Assembly: GCA_947456965.1 (NCBI GenBank)
Contig: CANGTU010000007.1
Location: 1-64,000, forward strand
Length of the DNA stretch: 64,000 bases
Direction: 5' to 3'
DNA from: Flavobacteriales bacterium
Lineage (GTDB): Bacteria; Bacteroidota; Bacteroidia; Flavobacteriales_D; Sanyastnellaceae
In this document: one piece after another, positions 53,167-62,170 of the stretch
Numbering within the stretch: position 1 is the stretch's first letter
Layout: every line of letters begins with the position of its first letter
Program-made: the position numbers and the translations under genes
Notes under the pieces: model-generated
Databases searched by the model: none
What the model saw: only the letters and a program-made list of their open reading frames with translations
Told to the model about the DNA's origin: nothing

Positions 53167-53778
53167 TCAGGCTGGTGCAGTTTCAGCACGGCGACGGGGC
53201 CGCCTGCGCCTGCGATAGGCATAATAGGCGAGCACCACCTCGAGTGCACGGGCCATGGCTTCATTGATCGGATAAAAACGCGCCAGATCAGGATCTATGC
53301 CGGACAGCAGGCTGTAGTAATTACTCATCACAGGCACATGCTTGCCTTGCGCAATCATCACGCGGGCCTCTTCATACGCTTCGGCCTGCTGCTCCTTGAT
53401 CAGCCGGCAGGTGACCAGCTCCGGCCTGGCTTCCTTATCGCGACGCGCACTGAATCCAAATAATCTGCAGATCAACCCCCTGTCGGGGTAAACATGGCAC
53501 AATCCGCCAAATGATGTGATGTGCGGACGAAAGGCATGACATACCCCGGTATTGCTGCGTACCTCGTGCAGAACAGATTCGGCCTTGCCTTCATCGTACA
53601 GCGAAAGAGCAAGGGGAAGAAACTCCAGTGGTGTGGCCTCAATGTCGGGCTTCTTGCAGCACTCTCCGCAGCCACTCAAACAATGCAGACGGGTATCACG
53701 CTGAAATGTGGCAATTTCTCTATCGAGTTTCAGAAACACTCGCCTGACCGCACGCACCTTTCCCGTAAGCGTTTTCAT
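53167..53778 (-). CDS. YkgJ-type cysteine cluster protein
   Basis: 203 residues. The N-terminal half has the Cys cluster CLSGCGECCKKPDIEATPLEF, here CLSGCGECC at about residues 33-41, later GVCHAFRPH and CHVYPDRGLICRLFGF, matching the zinc/iron-chelating YkgJ family. The C-terminus is Arg-rich (RRRRRPRRR) and may bind nucleic acid or phospholipid. Function is unknown. Its start lies 38 bp downstream of the xerD stop, so the two may share a transcript. Confidence 0.88.
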   Translation of the reverse strand: MKTLTGKVRAVRRVFLKLDREIATFQRDTRLHCLSGCGECCKKPDIEATPLEFLPLALSLYDEGKAESVLHEVRSNTGVCHAFRPHITSFGGLCHVYPDRGLICRLFGFSARRDKEARPELVTCRLIKEQQAEAYEEARVMIAQGKHVPVMSNYYSLLSGIDPDLARFYPINEAMARALEVVLAYYAYRRRRRPRRRAETAPA

Positions 53779-53816
53779 GAAGTTGATTAACAGGGTGTTC
53801 TGTGAAATGTTCGGAC

Positions 53817-54728
53817 TCAGCCCTTTCTGGCATATCGGGGATGAAAGGTGAGCAGCTCGTCCCTCAGACGCTGGCGGTCGAGGTGGGTGTAGATCTCCGT
53901 GGTGGTGATGCTGGCGTGTCCGAGCATCTCCTGTACGGCCCGGAGATCGGCTCCGGCTTCCACGAGGTGGGTGGCAAAGGAGTGACGAAAGGTGTGCGGA
54001 CTGACCTGCTTGGTGACTCCCGCTGCTCGCACGCTGTCACGGATCATGTTGAATACGCTCATCCTGCTTAGCTTGCCTCCCCGGAGGTTCAGAAAGAGAT
54101 AATCTTCCTGTCCGGCGCGCACCGGCTGGTGATTCCGAACCTGCTCGCGGTACCAGGCAATCCACTTCAGCGCCTCGCGCCCCACGGGCACAAGCCGCTC
54201 TTTATTGCCTTTTCCCGTGACGCGCAGGTAGCCCTCATGCGGAAAGAGGCAGGAAATTCGCACATCGGTGAGCTCGGATACGCGAAGTCCGCTGCTGTAC
54301 AAAAGTTCCAGCATCGCGCGGTTGCGACTGCCGGATGTAGCGGATAAATCTATGGCCCGAAGCACAGCATCCATTTCTTCCACACTGAGGACCTCCGGCA
54401 GGGGGCGACCGATCCGAGGCGAATCGATGAATTCCATGGGATCATCAGCGCGCACCTGCTCGATCACAAGGTAGCGAAAAAACGCCTTGAGTCCGGAGAT
54501 GATCCGCGCCTGACTCGTTGCACTGAGCCCAAGATCGGTGAGGGCTTCCAGAAAGCCACGGATATCACGCGCATCAATGTGTGAGGGGAGTTTCGGAGGG
54601 ATGAGGGCGCCGGCAAAGGCCTGTAGCTTGGTGACATCAGACAGATAAGCCTCCACCGAATGGGCAGAAAGCGAGCGCTCCAACCGAAGGTAGGCCCGAA
54701 ATCCATGGAGCATGCTGTCCCATATCAT
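53817..54728 (-). CDS. xerD: Site-specific tyrosine recombinase XerD
   Basis: 303 residues. Resolves chromosome dimers at dif with XerC. Catalytic set complete: Arg in LYSSGLRVSELTDV, Lys in VTGKGNKERLVPV, HTFRHSFATHLVEAG, LGHASITTTEIYTHL with nucleophile Tyr. The core-binding domain is LERSLSAHSVEAYLSDV. This is the housekeeping enzyme, in contrast to the pair at 1308-3053. A promoter box lies 6 nt before the start. Confidence 0.95.
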   Translation of the reverse strand: MIWDSMLHGFRAYLRLERSLSAHSVEAYLSDVTKLQAFAGALIPPKLPSHIDARDIRGFLEALTDLGLSATSQARIISGLKAFFRYLVIEQVRADDPMEFIDSPRIGRPLPEVLSVEEMDAVLRAIDLSATSGSRNRAMLELLYSSGLRVSELTDVRISCLFPHEGYLRVTGKGNKERLVPVGREALKWIAWYREQVRNHQPVRAGQEDYLFLNLRGGKLSRMSVFNMIRDSVRAAGVTKQVSPHTFRHSFATHLVEAGADLRAVQEMLGHASITTTEIYTHLDRQRLRDELLTFHPRYARKG

Positions 54729-54734
54729 GCACTG

Positions 54735-54742
54735 CGAAGGTA
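54735..54742 (-). promoter_or_regulatory. xerD: Promoter -7 element close to the xerD start
   Basis: Minus strand TACCTTCG (TAnnTTCG), 6 nt before the ATG at 54728. Confidence 0.45.
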
Positions 54743-54794
54743 GTCTCTGATGGAGGTCATTATTTCACCTGTATGGCTGGCTGAGTTTTACGCC

Positions 54795-55880
54795 ATGCAT
54801 TGGATCATCTCCCATAGTCTTGCGGTCTCGTTGTTGCTCGCTGCCTTTTTACCTTCCCGCAGTCAGGATGCGGTTTTTGGTCCGGGGCCCGTGGGTATGG
54901 ACACGATTTCATTTGCCCGTGTGTATGTGATCCGAGATGCCGGAGGTCCTTTTCCGGACTTTTGGTTCGGGGTGGGGCAAACGCCTGATGCCGGACTTTC
55001 CGCGCGCGTTTCGGCCGGCCAGATTTATTGCATCCACACGCTCCGATCAGGCCGTAACTTCTGGTGGACTTCAGCAGGCGATGCGTTTGTTCTTGAACTG
55101 AACACCCAACGGGGTGATGAGCTGTTTATCGAAATGGTGGTAAAGAAAACAGACTCCGGAAATCCAAAGCCTGAACTGGTGCAGTGCAGTAATGAAGAGG
55201 GAAGGCGCAGACTAGATGAATTCTCTGGCGTGATCCAGCACAGATACTGCGAATTGCCCTGGGATGCGGATGGTCAGTTTGCATGGGATCTTTTTCGTGA
55301 TACCGTGCGCTGGTACGTGGATGATGATCACTACTACCGGTTTAGCCGGCTTCCTGCATGGGAAATCTTTCTGAAATCACCCTTGCGCGCTACCGTGGGA
55401 TTCCGAAACCAGTTGGTTTCACCGACTTTTTCTGAGGTAGGGGGCATAGATCCTCTCCCGCGAAAAAAGATGGATTCTGCAGAGGATTTCAGGGTATTTC
55501 TGGATACAGATATGCGCAGCCTTCTCCATGCATCATGGGGTGTCCAGAAGGATCAGGTGGTGAACTGGGAGATGCTCGGCGATCAGGTAGTGCCATGGGC
55601 GCAGTTCTCTGCCATGATGTTCAGCGAGGCTATTGATGAGCATGTGGTTCAAGGAGCCGGTACCGGGCCGCTGACTATCCGCACGGCTATGGTGGTGTTT
55701 TTCTGGAAACACCCGAACGATAAAAAGGGCCATACGGCGATGCTCTATTCTTCAGAGCGCGGAAGACCGGAGGAATTGCATACCAGAGAGCAATTGCTCA
55801 TGCGGATATCAGCTCTGCTGGATGACTTTGAAGTCAGGCATATGAAGCGCAGCGGCAACAAGGCCTTCGATGCGAAGTAG
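54795..55880 (+). CDS. Secreted protein of unknown function
   Basis: 361 residues from the ATG at 54795, where a signal peptide starts (WIISHSLAVSLLLAAFLPSRSQ). I recognise no domain. Trp and Tyr are frequent (FWWTSAGDAFVLEL, TVRWYVDDDHYYRF). The 5' end lies 66 bp from the divergent xerD start. A strong terminator follows the stop. Relatives may exist only in close genera. Confidence 0.78.
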   Translation: MHWIISHSLAVSLLLAAFLPSRSQDAVFGPGPVGMDTISFARVYVIRDAGGPFPDFWFGVGQTPDAGLSARVSAGQIYCIHTLRSGRNFWWTSAGDAFVLELNTQRGDELFIEMVVKKTDSGNPKPELVQCSNEEGRRRLDEFSGVIQHRYCELPWDADGQFAWDLFRDTVRWYVDDDHYYRFSRLPAWEIFLKSPLRATVGFRNQLVSPTFSEVGGIDPLPRKKMDSAEDFRVFLDTDMRSLLHASWGVQKDQVVNWEMLGDQVVPWAQFSAMMFSEAIDEHVVQGAGTGPLTIRTAMVVFFWKHPNDKKGHTAMLYSSERGRPEELHTREQLLMRISALLDDFEVRHMKRSGNKAFDAK

Positions 55881-55893
55881 CTTCCTCCAAAAG

Positions 55894-55926
55894 AAAATCC
55901 CCGGGACGTTACCCGGGGATTTTCAG
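55894..55926 (+). terminator. Terminator after the secreted protein at 54795
   Basis: Twelve-base arms, AAAATCCCCGGG and CCCGGGGATTTT, flank a 6-nt loop. It is strong in both directions. Past it, 55927-56009 is an AT-rich gap without a gene. Confidence 0.88.
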
Positions 55927-56009
55927 ACTAAATTACCTAAACAAATTCTATAATTAACCAAATTACTACTATGAACACCGTTGTGTTCTGCGTAGCAGCG
56001 TCATAATGC

Positions 56010-57317
56010 TCACTTGATCCACTGCTGCTGACTGATCAGCAACGCTTCCTGCACGGTAATGCGCGCGCCATCATGGTAGGCAGTGACGAAGGGGCCGGGA
56101 AATGAGCCGTGATCTCGTGTGATCTGCTCGCGGGCGTCACGGGCCTGCTTGTATTCCGCGTAGCGTCCGGTGGTGTATTTCACCCATCCTTCGTGGTTTT
56201 CAATATTAAATGCCCCGGAGTAGCCGTGCTTCTGCTGAAAGTAGCTTTTATTCACAACCTTATGTGCGGCAAGGATCTGCACTTTGTAGGATACGCCTTT
56301 TTCGGGAGATGCCTTGGTAATGGCTTCTTCTCCGCTGGATTCCTGCTTCACCGGAGCCTTGGGGTTACTCTTGCCCTTGGTATCACCGGCGGAAGCTGTT
56401 TTCTCCTCTCCTGATGTTTTTGGAGGAGTGACTGGCTGCGTTGCCGGCTCTTTAGCAGGGGTATTCTTTTGAGCCACTACGGGCTCGCCTTCTGCGCGGG
56501 TCAGAATGGGAAGCTCCTTCGGCGCACCTCCAAGTACATAGCTCAGCTTACCATTGATGGAGAGCGGTGAGGAGGGAGGGGTGAGACAAGATATCTTATA
56601 AGAAAGGTCCACCACAGGGGACTTGGGAATCTCGAACCACACAAACTTGACGGAGTTCTTCTCCTGGGTTACAACGGAGCCCGCATCCTGAATTTTTTCT
56701 GTCTTGCAGTTATTCGGTACATTCTCGATCACTTTCGCAAAGCCTTCAATCATGTTGTTCTCAAGGCGTATATCGACGCGGAATTCAGTTGCGCTGAGTG
56801 GGGTGATGGTACGTGTACAGCGCATCTCACCGGATGCGACCGCAACAGGTGCTGCGGCAGCCGGCGGAGTGGACTCATCACCAAGGCCGGCACGACGGAT
56901 AGCCACGGTGCGCAAGGGTATGGTGTAGTCCACCCTGCGGTTGTCCTGGATGTAAGAGAAGGTGCCGCGGATGTCAACATTCTTCGCACTGCTGTCGGTG
57001 GTCTCAAGGTAGTACGTCACCTTAAATGAACGTTCGGTTGGCATGGTCATCCACACAAAGCGGGCTTTTTGCTCGTGGAAGGTGAACGAGGCACCTTCTG
57101 TTTTACCTGCAGTGGCTACGAGCCCGGAGGGAAGTATGATCTCCAGCTTGCCGAACCCTTGAAATGCCGTTTTGTCAATGGAGATGGTTACTTCCTTCTT
57201 CTCTCCGGGGTAAATGGTCTTCGGCGTCTGGTGGTCAACAACGGGTTCGTTGCTACTGAACAGCCCCAGAAAAAGGAGGCCGAAGAACTGAAATGACATC
57301 AAGGCGTATTTAATCAT
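56010..57317 (-). CDS. Envelope protein with C-terminal SPOR-like domain
   Basis: 435 residues from the ATG at 57317. An N-terminal hydrophobic helix (YALMSFQFFGLLFLGLF) serves as anchor or signal. Two similar beta-rich domains follow, each with an IPSGL/ENVPN-type strand and FVWMTMP or FVWFEIP, so they look like an internal duplication (about 40-150 and 175-270). A Pro/Lys/Ser-rich linker (about 280-345) leads to a C-terminal region (SYKVQILAAHKVVNKSYF, then WVKYTTGRYAEYKQARDAR) that resembles a SPOR peptidoglycan-binding domain. An envelope role is inferred. Confidence 0.8.
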   Translation of the reverse strand: MIKYALMSFQFFGLLFLGLFSSNEPVVDHQTPKTIYPGEKKEVTISIDKTAFQGFGKLEIILPSGLVATAGKTEGASFTFHEQKARFVWMTMPTERSFKVTYYLETTDSSAKNVDIRGTFSYIQDNRRVDYTIPLRTVAIRRAGLGDESTPPAAAAPVAVASGEMRCTRTITPLSATEFRVDIRLENNMIEGFAKVIENVPNNCKTEKIQDAGSVVTQEKNSVKFVWFEIPKSPVVDLSYKISCLTPPSSPLSINGKLSYVLGGAPKELPILTRAEGEPVVAQKNTPAKEPATQPVTPPKTSGEEKTASAGDTKGKSNPKAPVKQESSGEEAITKASPEKGVSYKVQILAAHKVVNKSYFQQKHGYSGAFNIENHEGWVKYTTGRYAEYKQARDAREQITRDHGSFPGPFVTAYHDGARITVQEALLISQQQWIK

Positions 57318-57419
57318 TCGGTCTGGCTGTATGTTCCGAAGAACGGTTGACCAAAGGTGATCCCGCAAGGCCTCTGTGGTCGGGGCCTCTGCAGCTACTT
57401 GCAAACAGGATTGTGTGAA

Positions 57420-58592
57420 TTAGGAGATCAGCCGCAGGTAGAGCTCCCGTGTATCGGCCACGAGCCGCTGGTAATGATAACGGGGGAATACGAAGGCTTG
57501 TCCGGCTTGCCCCAGCTCTGCCCGAAGCATGGGGTCACCGGCCAGGCAAACCAATGCATCGGTCATGGCCGCTGCTGATCCGGGTGGCGTGATAAGGCCT
57601 GTTACTCCATCGGTCACCACATCGCGCACACCTCCTACATCGGTGCTGATGACGGGTAATGCTGCTGCCTGAGCTTCGATCAGACTCACAGGCGTGCCTT
57701 CGTTCAGGGATGAGAGGGCCACCATGTCGAGCCCATGCAGCACAGGGGGGATATTTTCTATCCAGGAGGTGAACACGACATCAGCGGGATGGGATCCGTC
57801 ACTGGTGGTGAGGCCGAGTTGGCTGCACAGGGCCATCAAGGGGATTCGCAGAGCACCATCACCTATGATAAAGGCGCGCAGGTGGGGGGCTTGCTTTCGC
57901 GCACCGGCCAACGCGCGCAGGAACAGGTCGTGATCCTTGACGGGAGCGAGCCGGCCGATGATGCCTACAGCGCATTCATGGGGTTGCAGGTGGTAGCGCA
58001 TGCGAAATGCGGCACGATGGGTCTCCTTGTCGGTGGTAAACCGATCGAGATCAAACCCAAGCGGAATCAACCGGACTTTGGCTTCAGGGGCAATGGCGAA
58101 GCGGCGGATGAGATCATCGCGCTGACGGTCGCTGATGGCGATGATGGCATGACTGTACCGGGCCAGATAGCGCTCTGCGCTGCAGATGAGCCGGCTCTTC
58201 CAGGGGCTGAAATAGCCTTCGAAGACATGGCCGTGGAAGGTGTGCACAATAGCGGGAACACCGGCAGCCCGGGCCGCCAGCCGTCCAAGGGCCCCAGCCT
58301 TGGAGGCATGGGTATGCACGACGTCGGGGCGGAACTCCCGGATGATCCTGAGGATGGCGCGGCAGGACTCCAGGTCATGCAAAGGATGCAGGGCGCGACC
58401 CATCGAGGGAATTTCGGTGTAGGGCACCCCGAGTGATTCGGGAATGAATCCGCTGTGGGCCTCGCCGGGCTGTGGCACTCCACCGATGAGCAGGGTCTCA
58501 AACTCAGGAGCCAGGTAGCGGCTCAGGTAGGCCGCATTGTACGTTGGACCTCCGAGGTTGAACCGGTTGATGATGCGCAGGATGCGTGGCAT
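57420..58592 (-). CDS. Glycosyltransferase family 4
   Basis: 390 residues from the ATG at 58592, GT-B fold. N-terminal Rossmann half: RILRIINRFNLGGPTYNAAYL, with VHTHASKAGALGRLAARAAG. C-terminal nucleotide-sugar half: GIIGRLAPVKDHDLFLRAL, FIGDGALR and the EX7E region SLNEGTPVSLIEAQAAALPV. The acceptor is unknown; it probably builds surface polysaccharide. It is followed, after 102 bp, by the SPOR-like gene. Confidence 0.93.
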   Translation of the reverse strand: MPRILRIINRFNLGGPTYNAAYLSRYLAPEFETLLIGGVPQPGEAHSGFIPESLGVPYTEIPSMGRALHPLHDLESCRAILRIIREFRPDVVHTHASKAGALGRLAARAAGVPAIVHTFHGHVFEGYFSPWKSRLICSAERYLARYSHAIIAISDRQRDDLIRRFAIAPEAKVRLIPLGFDLDRFTTDKETHRAAFRMRYHLQPHECAVGIIGRLAPVKDHDLFLRALAGARKQAPHLRAFIIGDGALRIPLMALCSQLGLTTSDGSHPADVVFTSWIENIPPVLHGLDMVALSSLNEGTPVSLIEAQAAALPVISTDVGGVRDVVTDGVTGLITPPGSAAAMTDALVCLAGDPMLRAELGQAGQAFVFPRYHYQRLVADTRELYLRLIS

Positions 58593-58619
58593 GGAGGCAA
58601 GGCCGTTGGCTTCGGTTGA

Positions 58620-58627
58620 TGAAGGTA
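58620..58627 (-). promoter_or_regulatory. Possible promoter -7 element for the family-4 glycosyltransferase
   Basis: Minus strand TACCTTCA, one base from TAnnTTCG, 27 nt before the ATG at 58592. Confidence 0.35.
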
Positions 58628-58662
58628 GTCCGCTTTGGGCCCGGCGCGCCGGTGAAATGGGC

Positions 58663-58692
58663 AAAAAAAAAGGGCTCCGGTGAAGGAGCCCT
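58663..58692 (-). terminator. Terminator after rpmE2
   Basis: AGGGCTCC / GGAGCCCT arms with a 6-nt loop; on the minus strand the hairpin is followed by a long T-run. It lies just past the rpmE2 stop. Confidence 0.87.
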
Positions 58693-58715
58693 CATATCAT
58701 GTCGCCGAATGGCGA

Positions 58716-58973
58716 TTACTTCTTGGAGAATTTCGCGTAGCGGTTCTTGAACTTGTCGATCCGTCCGGCGGTGTCCACCAACTGCATCTTTCCTGTGAAG
58801 AAGGGATGTGAGGTGTGGCTGATCTCGAGTTTCACGAGCGGGTATTCATTGCCGTCTTCCCACTTAACAGTTTCCTTGGTCTGCGTGGTGGACTTGCCAA
58901 GGAATGCATACTCATTGGACATGTCCTTGAATACAACCATGCGGTAGCTTTCGGGGTGGATTCCTTCTTTCAT
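58716..58973 (-). CDS. rpmE2: 50S ribosomal protein L31, type B
   Basis: 85 residues from the ATG at 58973. [17 protein letters not shown] and [21 protein letters not shown] identify L31, and the lack of the CxxC zinc motif plus the longer chain mark the zinc-independent type B. A TATCTTCG box lies 28 nt upstream. Confidence 0.96.
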   Translation of the reverse strand: MKEGIHPESYRMVVFKDMSNEYAFLGKSTTQTKETVKWEDGNEYPLVKLEISHTSHPFFTGKMQLVDTAGRIDKFKNRYAKFSKK

Positions 58974-59001
58974 AATACTCGGTATTTTGTCAAACGGGCC
59001 G

Positions 59002-59009
59002 CGAAGATA
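59002..59009 (-). promoter_or_regulatory. rpmE2: Promoter -7 element for rpmE2
   Basis: Minus strand TATCTTCG, 28 nt before the ATG at 58973. Confidence 0.5.
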
Positions 59010-59078
59010 GGGTGTGTTAGCCGATTCTCCAACGGGACTAGGCCAAAAAGTTGACACCGGCAATTCGGTGGAGCGGAT

Positions 59079-60209
59079 TCAGAACGGGGTGTTTTCTGCG
59101 ATTTCCAGCCCGTAGCCAATGATTCCCATGCGACGGGTGGGGTGGTTGGTGAGGAGGTTCATCCGCCTCACGCCCAGCTGGCGCAGGATCTGGGCTCCAA
59201 TACCGTAGTCCCGGGCATCCATGGATGCGCCGCTTCCTGCGCGTGCCTGTCCGGTATGCCGCAGGGCATCAAAGTCGGCGAGCAGGCTGTGGTTATCGCG
59301 CAGGTGGTTCATATACACAACCACGCCCTTGCCCTGTTCGCTGATGAACCGGATGGCCCTGTTGATGGATGGATCGGCATCGGGGTGCAGGGGGCCAAAG
59401 AGGTCGCGGATCACGTTGCTGGAGTGCACGCGCACGGGCACGATTTCATCTTCCTGCCACTCGCCTTTGACGAGGGCGAGGTGCTCCACTTCCTGGATCT
59501 GATCGCGGAAGGCCACAAGCCTGAACGCGCCATAACGGGTGTCAAAAGGGATCTCATCCAGGCGCTCCACCAGCGACTCCTGCTGCAGACGCCACGCGAT
59601 CAGATCCTTGATGGAGATAATGCGGAGGTCAAACTGTGAGGCAATCTCCAGCAGCTGCGGTAGCCGGGCCATGGTGCCATCGTCATTCATGATTTCCACG
59701 AGCACTCCGGCGGGTTCATAGCCGGCCAGCCGGGCCAGGTCAACGGTGGCCTCGGTGTGTCCGGTGCGGCGCAGCACACCACCATCCCGTGCCTTGAGGG
59801 GGAAGATATGTCCCGGTCGCCCGAGGTCCGACGGACGAGTCCGTGGATCGATCAGGGCCTGCACCGTGCGGGCGCGGTCGTGGGCACTGATGCCGGTGGT
59901 ATTTCCCTGCCCGATGAGGTCCACTGAAATGGTGAATGCAGTGCGCTGAGGATCTGTGTTACGCGCTACCATCATTTCCAGCTCGAGCTCCGTACACCGC
60001 TCTTCCGTGAGCGCCGCGCAAATGAGTCCGCGGCCATACTTGCTCATGAAGTTGATGACATCAGGTGTTACATGATGAGCGGCAGCAATAAAGTCGCCCT
60101 CGTTCTCCCGGTCTTCATCATCTACCACGATCACAACCTTACCCGAGCGGATGTCGGCAAGGGCTTCTTCAATCGTGTCGAGCTGGCTTTTTACAGATGT
60201 GGAATTCAT
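59079..60209 (-). CDS. ribB: 3,4-dihydroxy-2-butanone-4-phosphate synthase with degenerate GTP cyclohydrolase II-like domain
   Basis: 376 residues from the ATG at 60209. The N-terminal RibB domain (about 1-200) is intact: VVIVVDDEDRENEGDFI with acidic metal ligands, then GRGLICAAL, TGISAHDRA and GHTEATVDLA. It makes the four-carbon riboflavin precursor from ribulose-5-phosphate. The C-terminal half follows the RibA fold (LVKGEWQEDEIVPVRVHS, DYGIGAQILRQLGV, LLTNHPTR), but the three zinc Cys are replaced (SSNVIRDLFGPLHPDAD) and the catalytic EGRGIG segment is absent. GTP cyclohydrolase activity is therefore unlikely. This resembles the RibBX variant. Confidence 0.93.
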   Translation of the reverse strand: MNSTSVKSQLDTIEEALADIRSGKVVIVVDDEDRENEGDFIAAAHHVTPDVINFMSKYGRGLICAALTEERCTELELEMMVARNTDPQRTAFTISVDLIGQGNTTGISAHDRARTVQALIDPRTRPSDLGRPGHIFPLKARDGGVLRRTGHTEATVDLARLAGYEPAGVLVEIMNDDGTMARLPQLLEIASQFDLRIISIKDLIAWRLQQESLVERLDEIPFDTRYGAFRLVAFRDQIQEVEHLALVKGEWQEDEIVPVRVHSSNVIRDLFGPLHPDADPSINRAIRFISEQGKGVVVYMNHLRDNHSLLADFDALRHTGQARAGSGASMDARDYGIGAQILRQLGVRRMNLLTNHPTRRMGIIGYGLEIAENTPF

Positions 60210-60213
60210 GCGC

Positions 60214-60221
60214 CAAAGGTA
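60214..60221 (-). promoter_or_regulatory. ribB: Promoter -7 element close to the ribB start
   Basis: Minus strand TACCTTTG (exact TAnnTTTG), 4 nt before the ATG at 60209. Leaderless transcription is predicted. No FMN-riboswitch-like leader was seen, and none would fit. Confidence 0.5.
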
Positions 60222-60257
60222 GCGCCGCCGAAAGGGCGGATGATGGCTGTGCATGGC

Positions 60258-60265
60258 TAACTTCG
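60258..60265 (+). promoter_or_regulatory. argS: Promoter -7 element for argS
   Basis: TAACTTCG (TAnnTTCG), 22 nt before the ATG at 60288. Confidence 0.45.
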
Positions 60266-60287
60266 CGCCCCTGTTTCATTACGCTCC

Positions 60288-62081
60288 ATGAAGACTATCC
60301 GGGAAATCCTGCACGAGGCCGTCATGCGCGCCGCGAACGAATTATTTCAAGCCGCACTTGCGCCCGCTCATATCCAGATCCAGGAAACCCGCAAAGAGTT
60401 TGAAGGTGATCTCACTCTGGTCGTGTTTCCACTGGTGAAGCTGGCAGGCAAGTCTCCCGAAGCCACCGGGCAAGCCATCGGTGAGTTTCTCGTTCGGGAG
60501 GTGCCCGAGCTGGTTTCGTTCAACGTGGTCAAAGGGTTTCTTAACCTGGTTGTGGCCCCCGGCTACTGGCTGCGCTTTCTCTCTTCGATTCCGGCTCAAG
60601 GTCATTTCGGATTTCGTGAGCCGGGAAGCCGGCCTCGGGTAATGGTGGAATATGCATCTCCGAATACGAACAAGCCGCTGCACCTCGGACATCTCCGGAA
60701 TATCTTCCTCGGCTATTCGGTGGCACGGCTGCTGGAAGCCAATGGCCATGCGGTGACGCGCGTCCAGATCATCAATGACCGAGGTATTCATATTTGCAAA
60801 AGCATGCTCGCCTGGCAGCGGTCAGGTAAGAACGAAACGCCGCAGTCTGCCGGCGAGAAGGGCGATAAGCTGGTGGGGCGGTATTACGTGGAATTTGACA
60901 AGGCCTTCAAGAAGGAGGTAGCCGAACTGATGGCTGAAGGCAAGTCGGAGGATGACGCCAAAACCCAGGCACCACTCATGCTGGAGGCGCAGGATATGCT
61001 GCGCAGATGGGAGGCCAGGGACCCCGAAGTCTATGAGCTTTGGCAGCGCATGAATGGCTGGGTGTACGAAGGATTCAACGCGACTTACGCATCCATGGGG
61101 GTGGACTTTGATAAGGTGTACTACGAGAGCGAAACCTATCTGCTCGGAAGGGATGAGGTAATGAGGGGCCTGGAGCGCGGGACCTTCTTTCGCAAGGAGG
61201 ATGGCTCCATCTGGGTGGACCTCACGGCGGAGGGGCTGGACCAAAAGGTGCTGCTGCGGCGAGATGGCACAGCCATGTATATCACCCAGGACATCGGTAC
61301 GGCCATCCTCAGGTTCCGCGATTTTCCGGATACGGATTATCAGATCTATACCGTGGGCAATGAACAGGAATACCATTTCAAGGTCTTGTTCAAAGTGCTC
61401 GCAAGACTTGGCTGGCCTCAGGCCGATCGCTGCTACCATCTGAGCTATGGCATGGTGGAATTGCCTGAAGGCAAGATGAAGAGCAGGGAGGGAACCGTTG
61501 TGGATGCGGACGATCTCATCGCGGAAATGGTAAATGTGGCCCGCGAAGTGGCAGAGGAGCAAGGCAAACTCGAAACGCTGTCACCTCAGGAACGCGAGGC
61601 CGTTTATGCGGATATCGGCATGTCGGCACTCAAGTATTTTCTGCTCCGGGTGGACCCCGTGAAGAATATGCTGTTCAACCCACGCGAAAGCATCGACTTC
61701 AACGGCCATACCGGCCCCTTTATCCAATACGGCTACGTGCGCACCAGAGCCATCCTGAGGAAGGCAGAGGATGCGGGCCTCATCGCCGCTCCACCTGATA
61801 CGTCCTGCCCGATCAGCGACTGGGAAAGATCGGTGATCAGACGGATTCACGATTTTCCATCAGTGGTGGAGGAAGCGGCAACCCGTTACAATCCATCCAT
61901 TGTGGCTAACTATGCCTACGACCTGGCCCGGGACTTCAATGCGTTCTACCAGCACTGCCCGATTCTCCGGGAAGAGGATACCGGCCTTCGCAATGTGAGA
62001 CTCAATCTGGTGGCCCGAACGGGCGATGTGCTGAGGGACGCGCTCTACCTGCTGGGCATCCGGGTGGTGGAAAGAATGTAA
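60288..62081 (+). CDS. argS: Arginyl-tRNA synthetase
   Basis: 597 residues, class I synthetase. The N-terminal Add-1 domain (FEGDLTLVVFPLVKLAGKSP) is followed by VEYASPNTNKPLHLGHLRN with the HxGH motif. A KMSKS equivalent is KMKSREGTVV. The C-terminal DALR anticodon-binding domain ends YLLGIRVVERM. Length is standard. Divergent from ribB. Confidence 0.97.
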   Translation: MKTIREILHEAVMRAANELFQAALAPAHIQIQETRKEFEGDLTLVVFPLVKLAGKSPEATGQAIGEFLVREVPELVSFNVVKGFLNLVVAPGYWLRFLSSIPAQGHFGFREPGSRPRVMVEYASPNTNKPLHLGHLRNIFLGYSVARLLEANGHAVTRVQIINDRGIHICKSMLAWQRSGKNETPQSAGEKGDKLVGRYYVEFDKAFKKEVAELMAEGKSEDDAKTQAPLMLEAQDMLRRWEARDPEVYELWQRMNGWVYEGFNATYASMGVDFDKVYYESETYLLGRDEVMRGLERGTFFRKEDGSIWVDLTAEGLDQKVLLRRDGTAMYITQDIGTAILRFRDFPDTDYQIYTVGNEQEYHFKVLFKVLARLGWPQADRCYHLSYGMVELPEGKMKSREGTVVDADDLIAEMVNVAREVAEEQGKLETLSPQEREAVYADIGMSALKYFLLRVDPVKNMLFNPRESIDFNGHTGPFIQYGYVRTRAILRKAEDAGLIAAPPDTSCPISDWERSVIRRIHDFPSVVEEAATRYNPSIVANYAYDLARDFNAFYQHCPILREEDTGLRNVRLNLVARTGDVLRDALYLLGIRVVERM

Positions 62082-62170
62082 GCCGAAAAAAAAGCGTGGA
62101 TAACTCCGAAACTTTTTGGCGAATGAATGTTATTTAGAATTAGTTTGAATAGCATATTTGCCACACGCCT

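Noticed and set aside
60210-60287. FMN riboswitch ahead of ribB
   Set aside because: The promoter box lies 4 nt from the start codon and leaves no room for a leader; no conserved riboswitch segments were seen.
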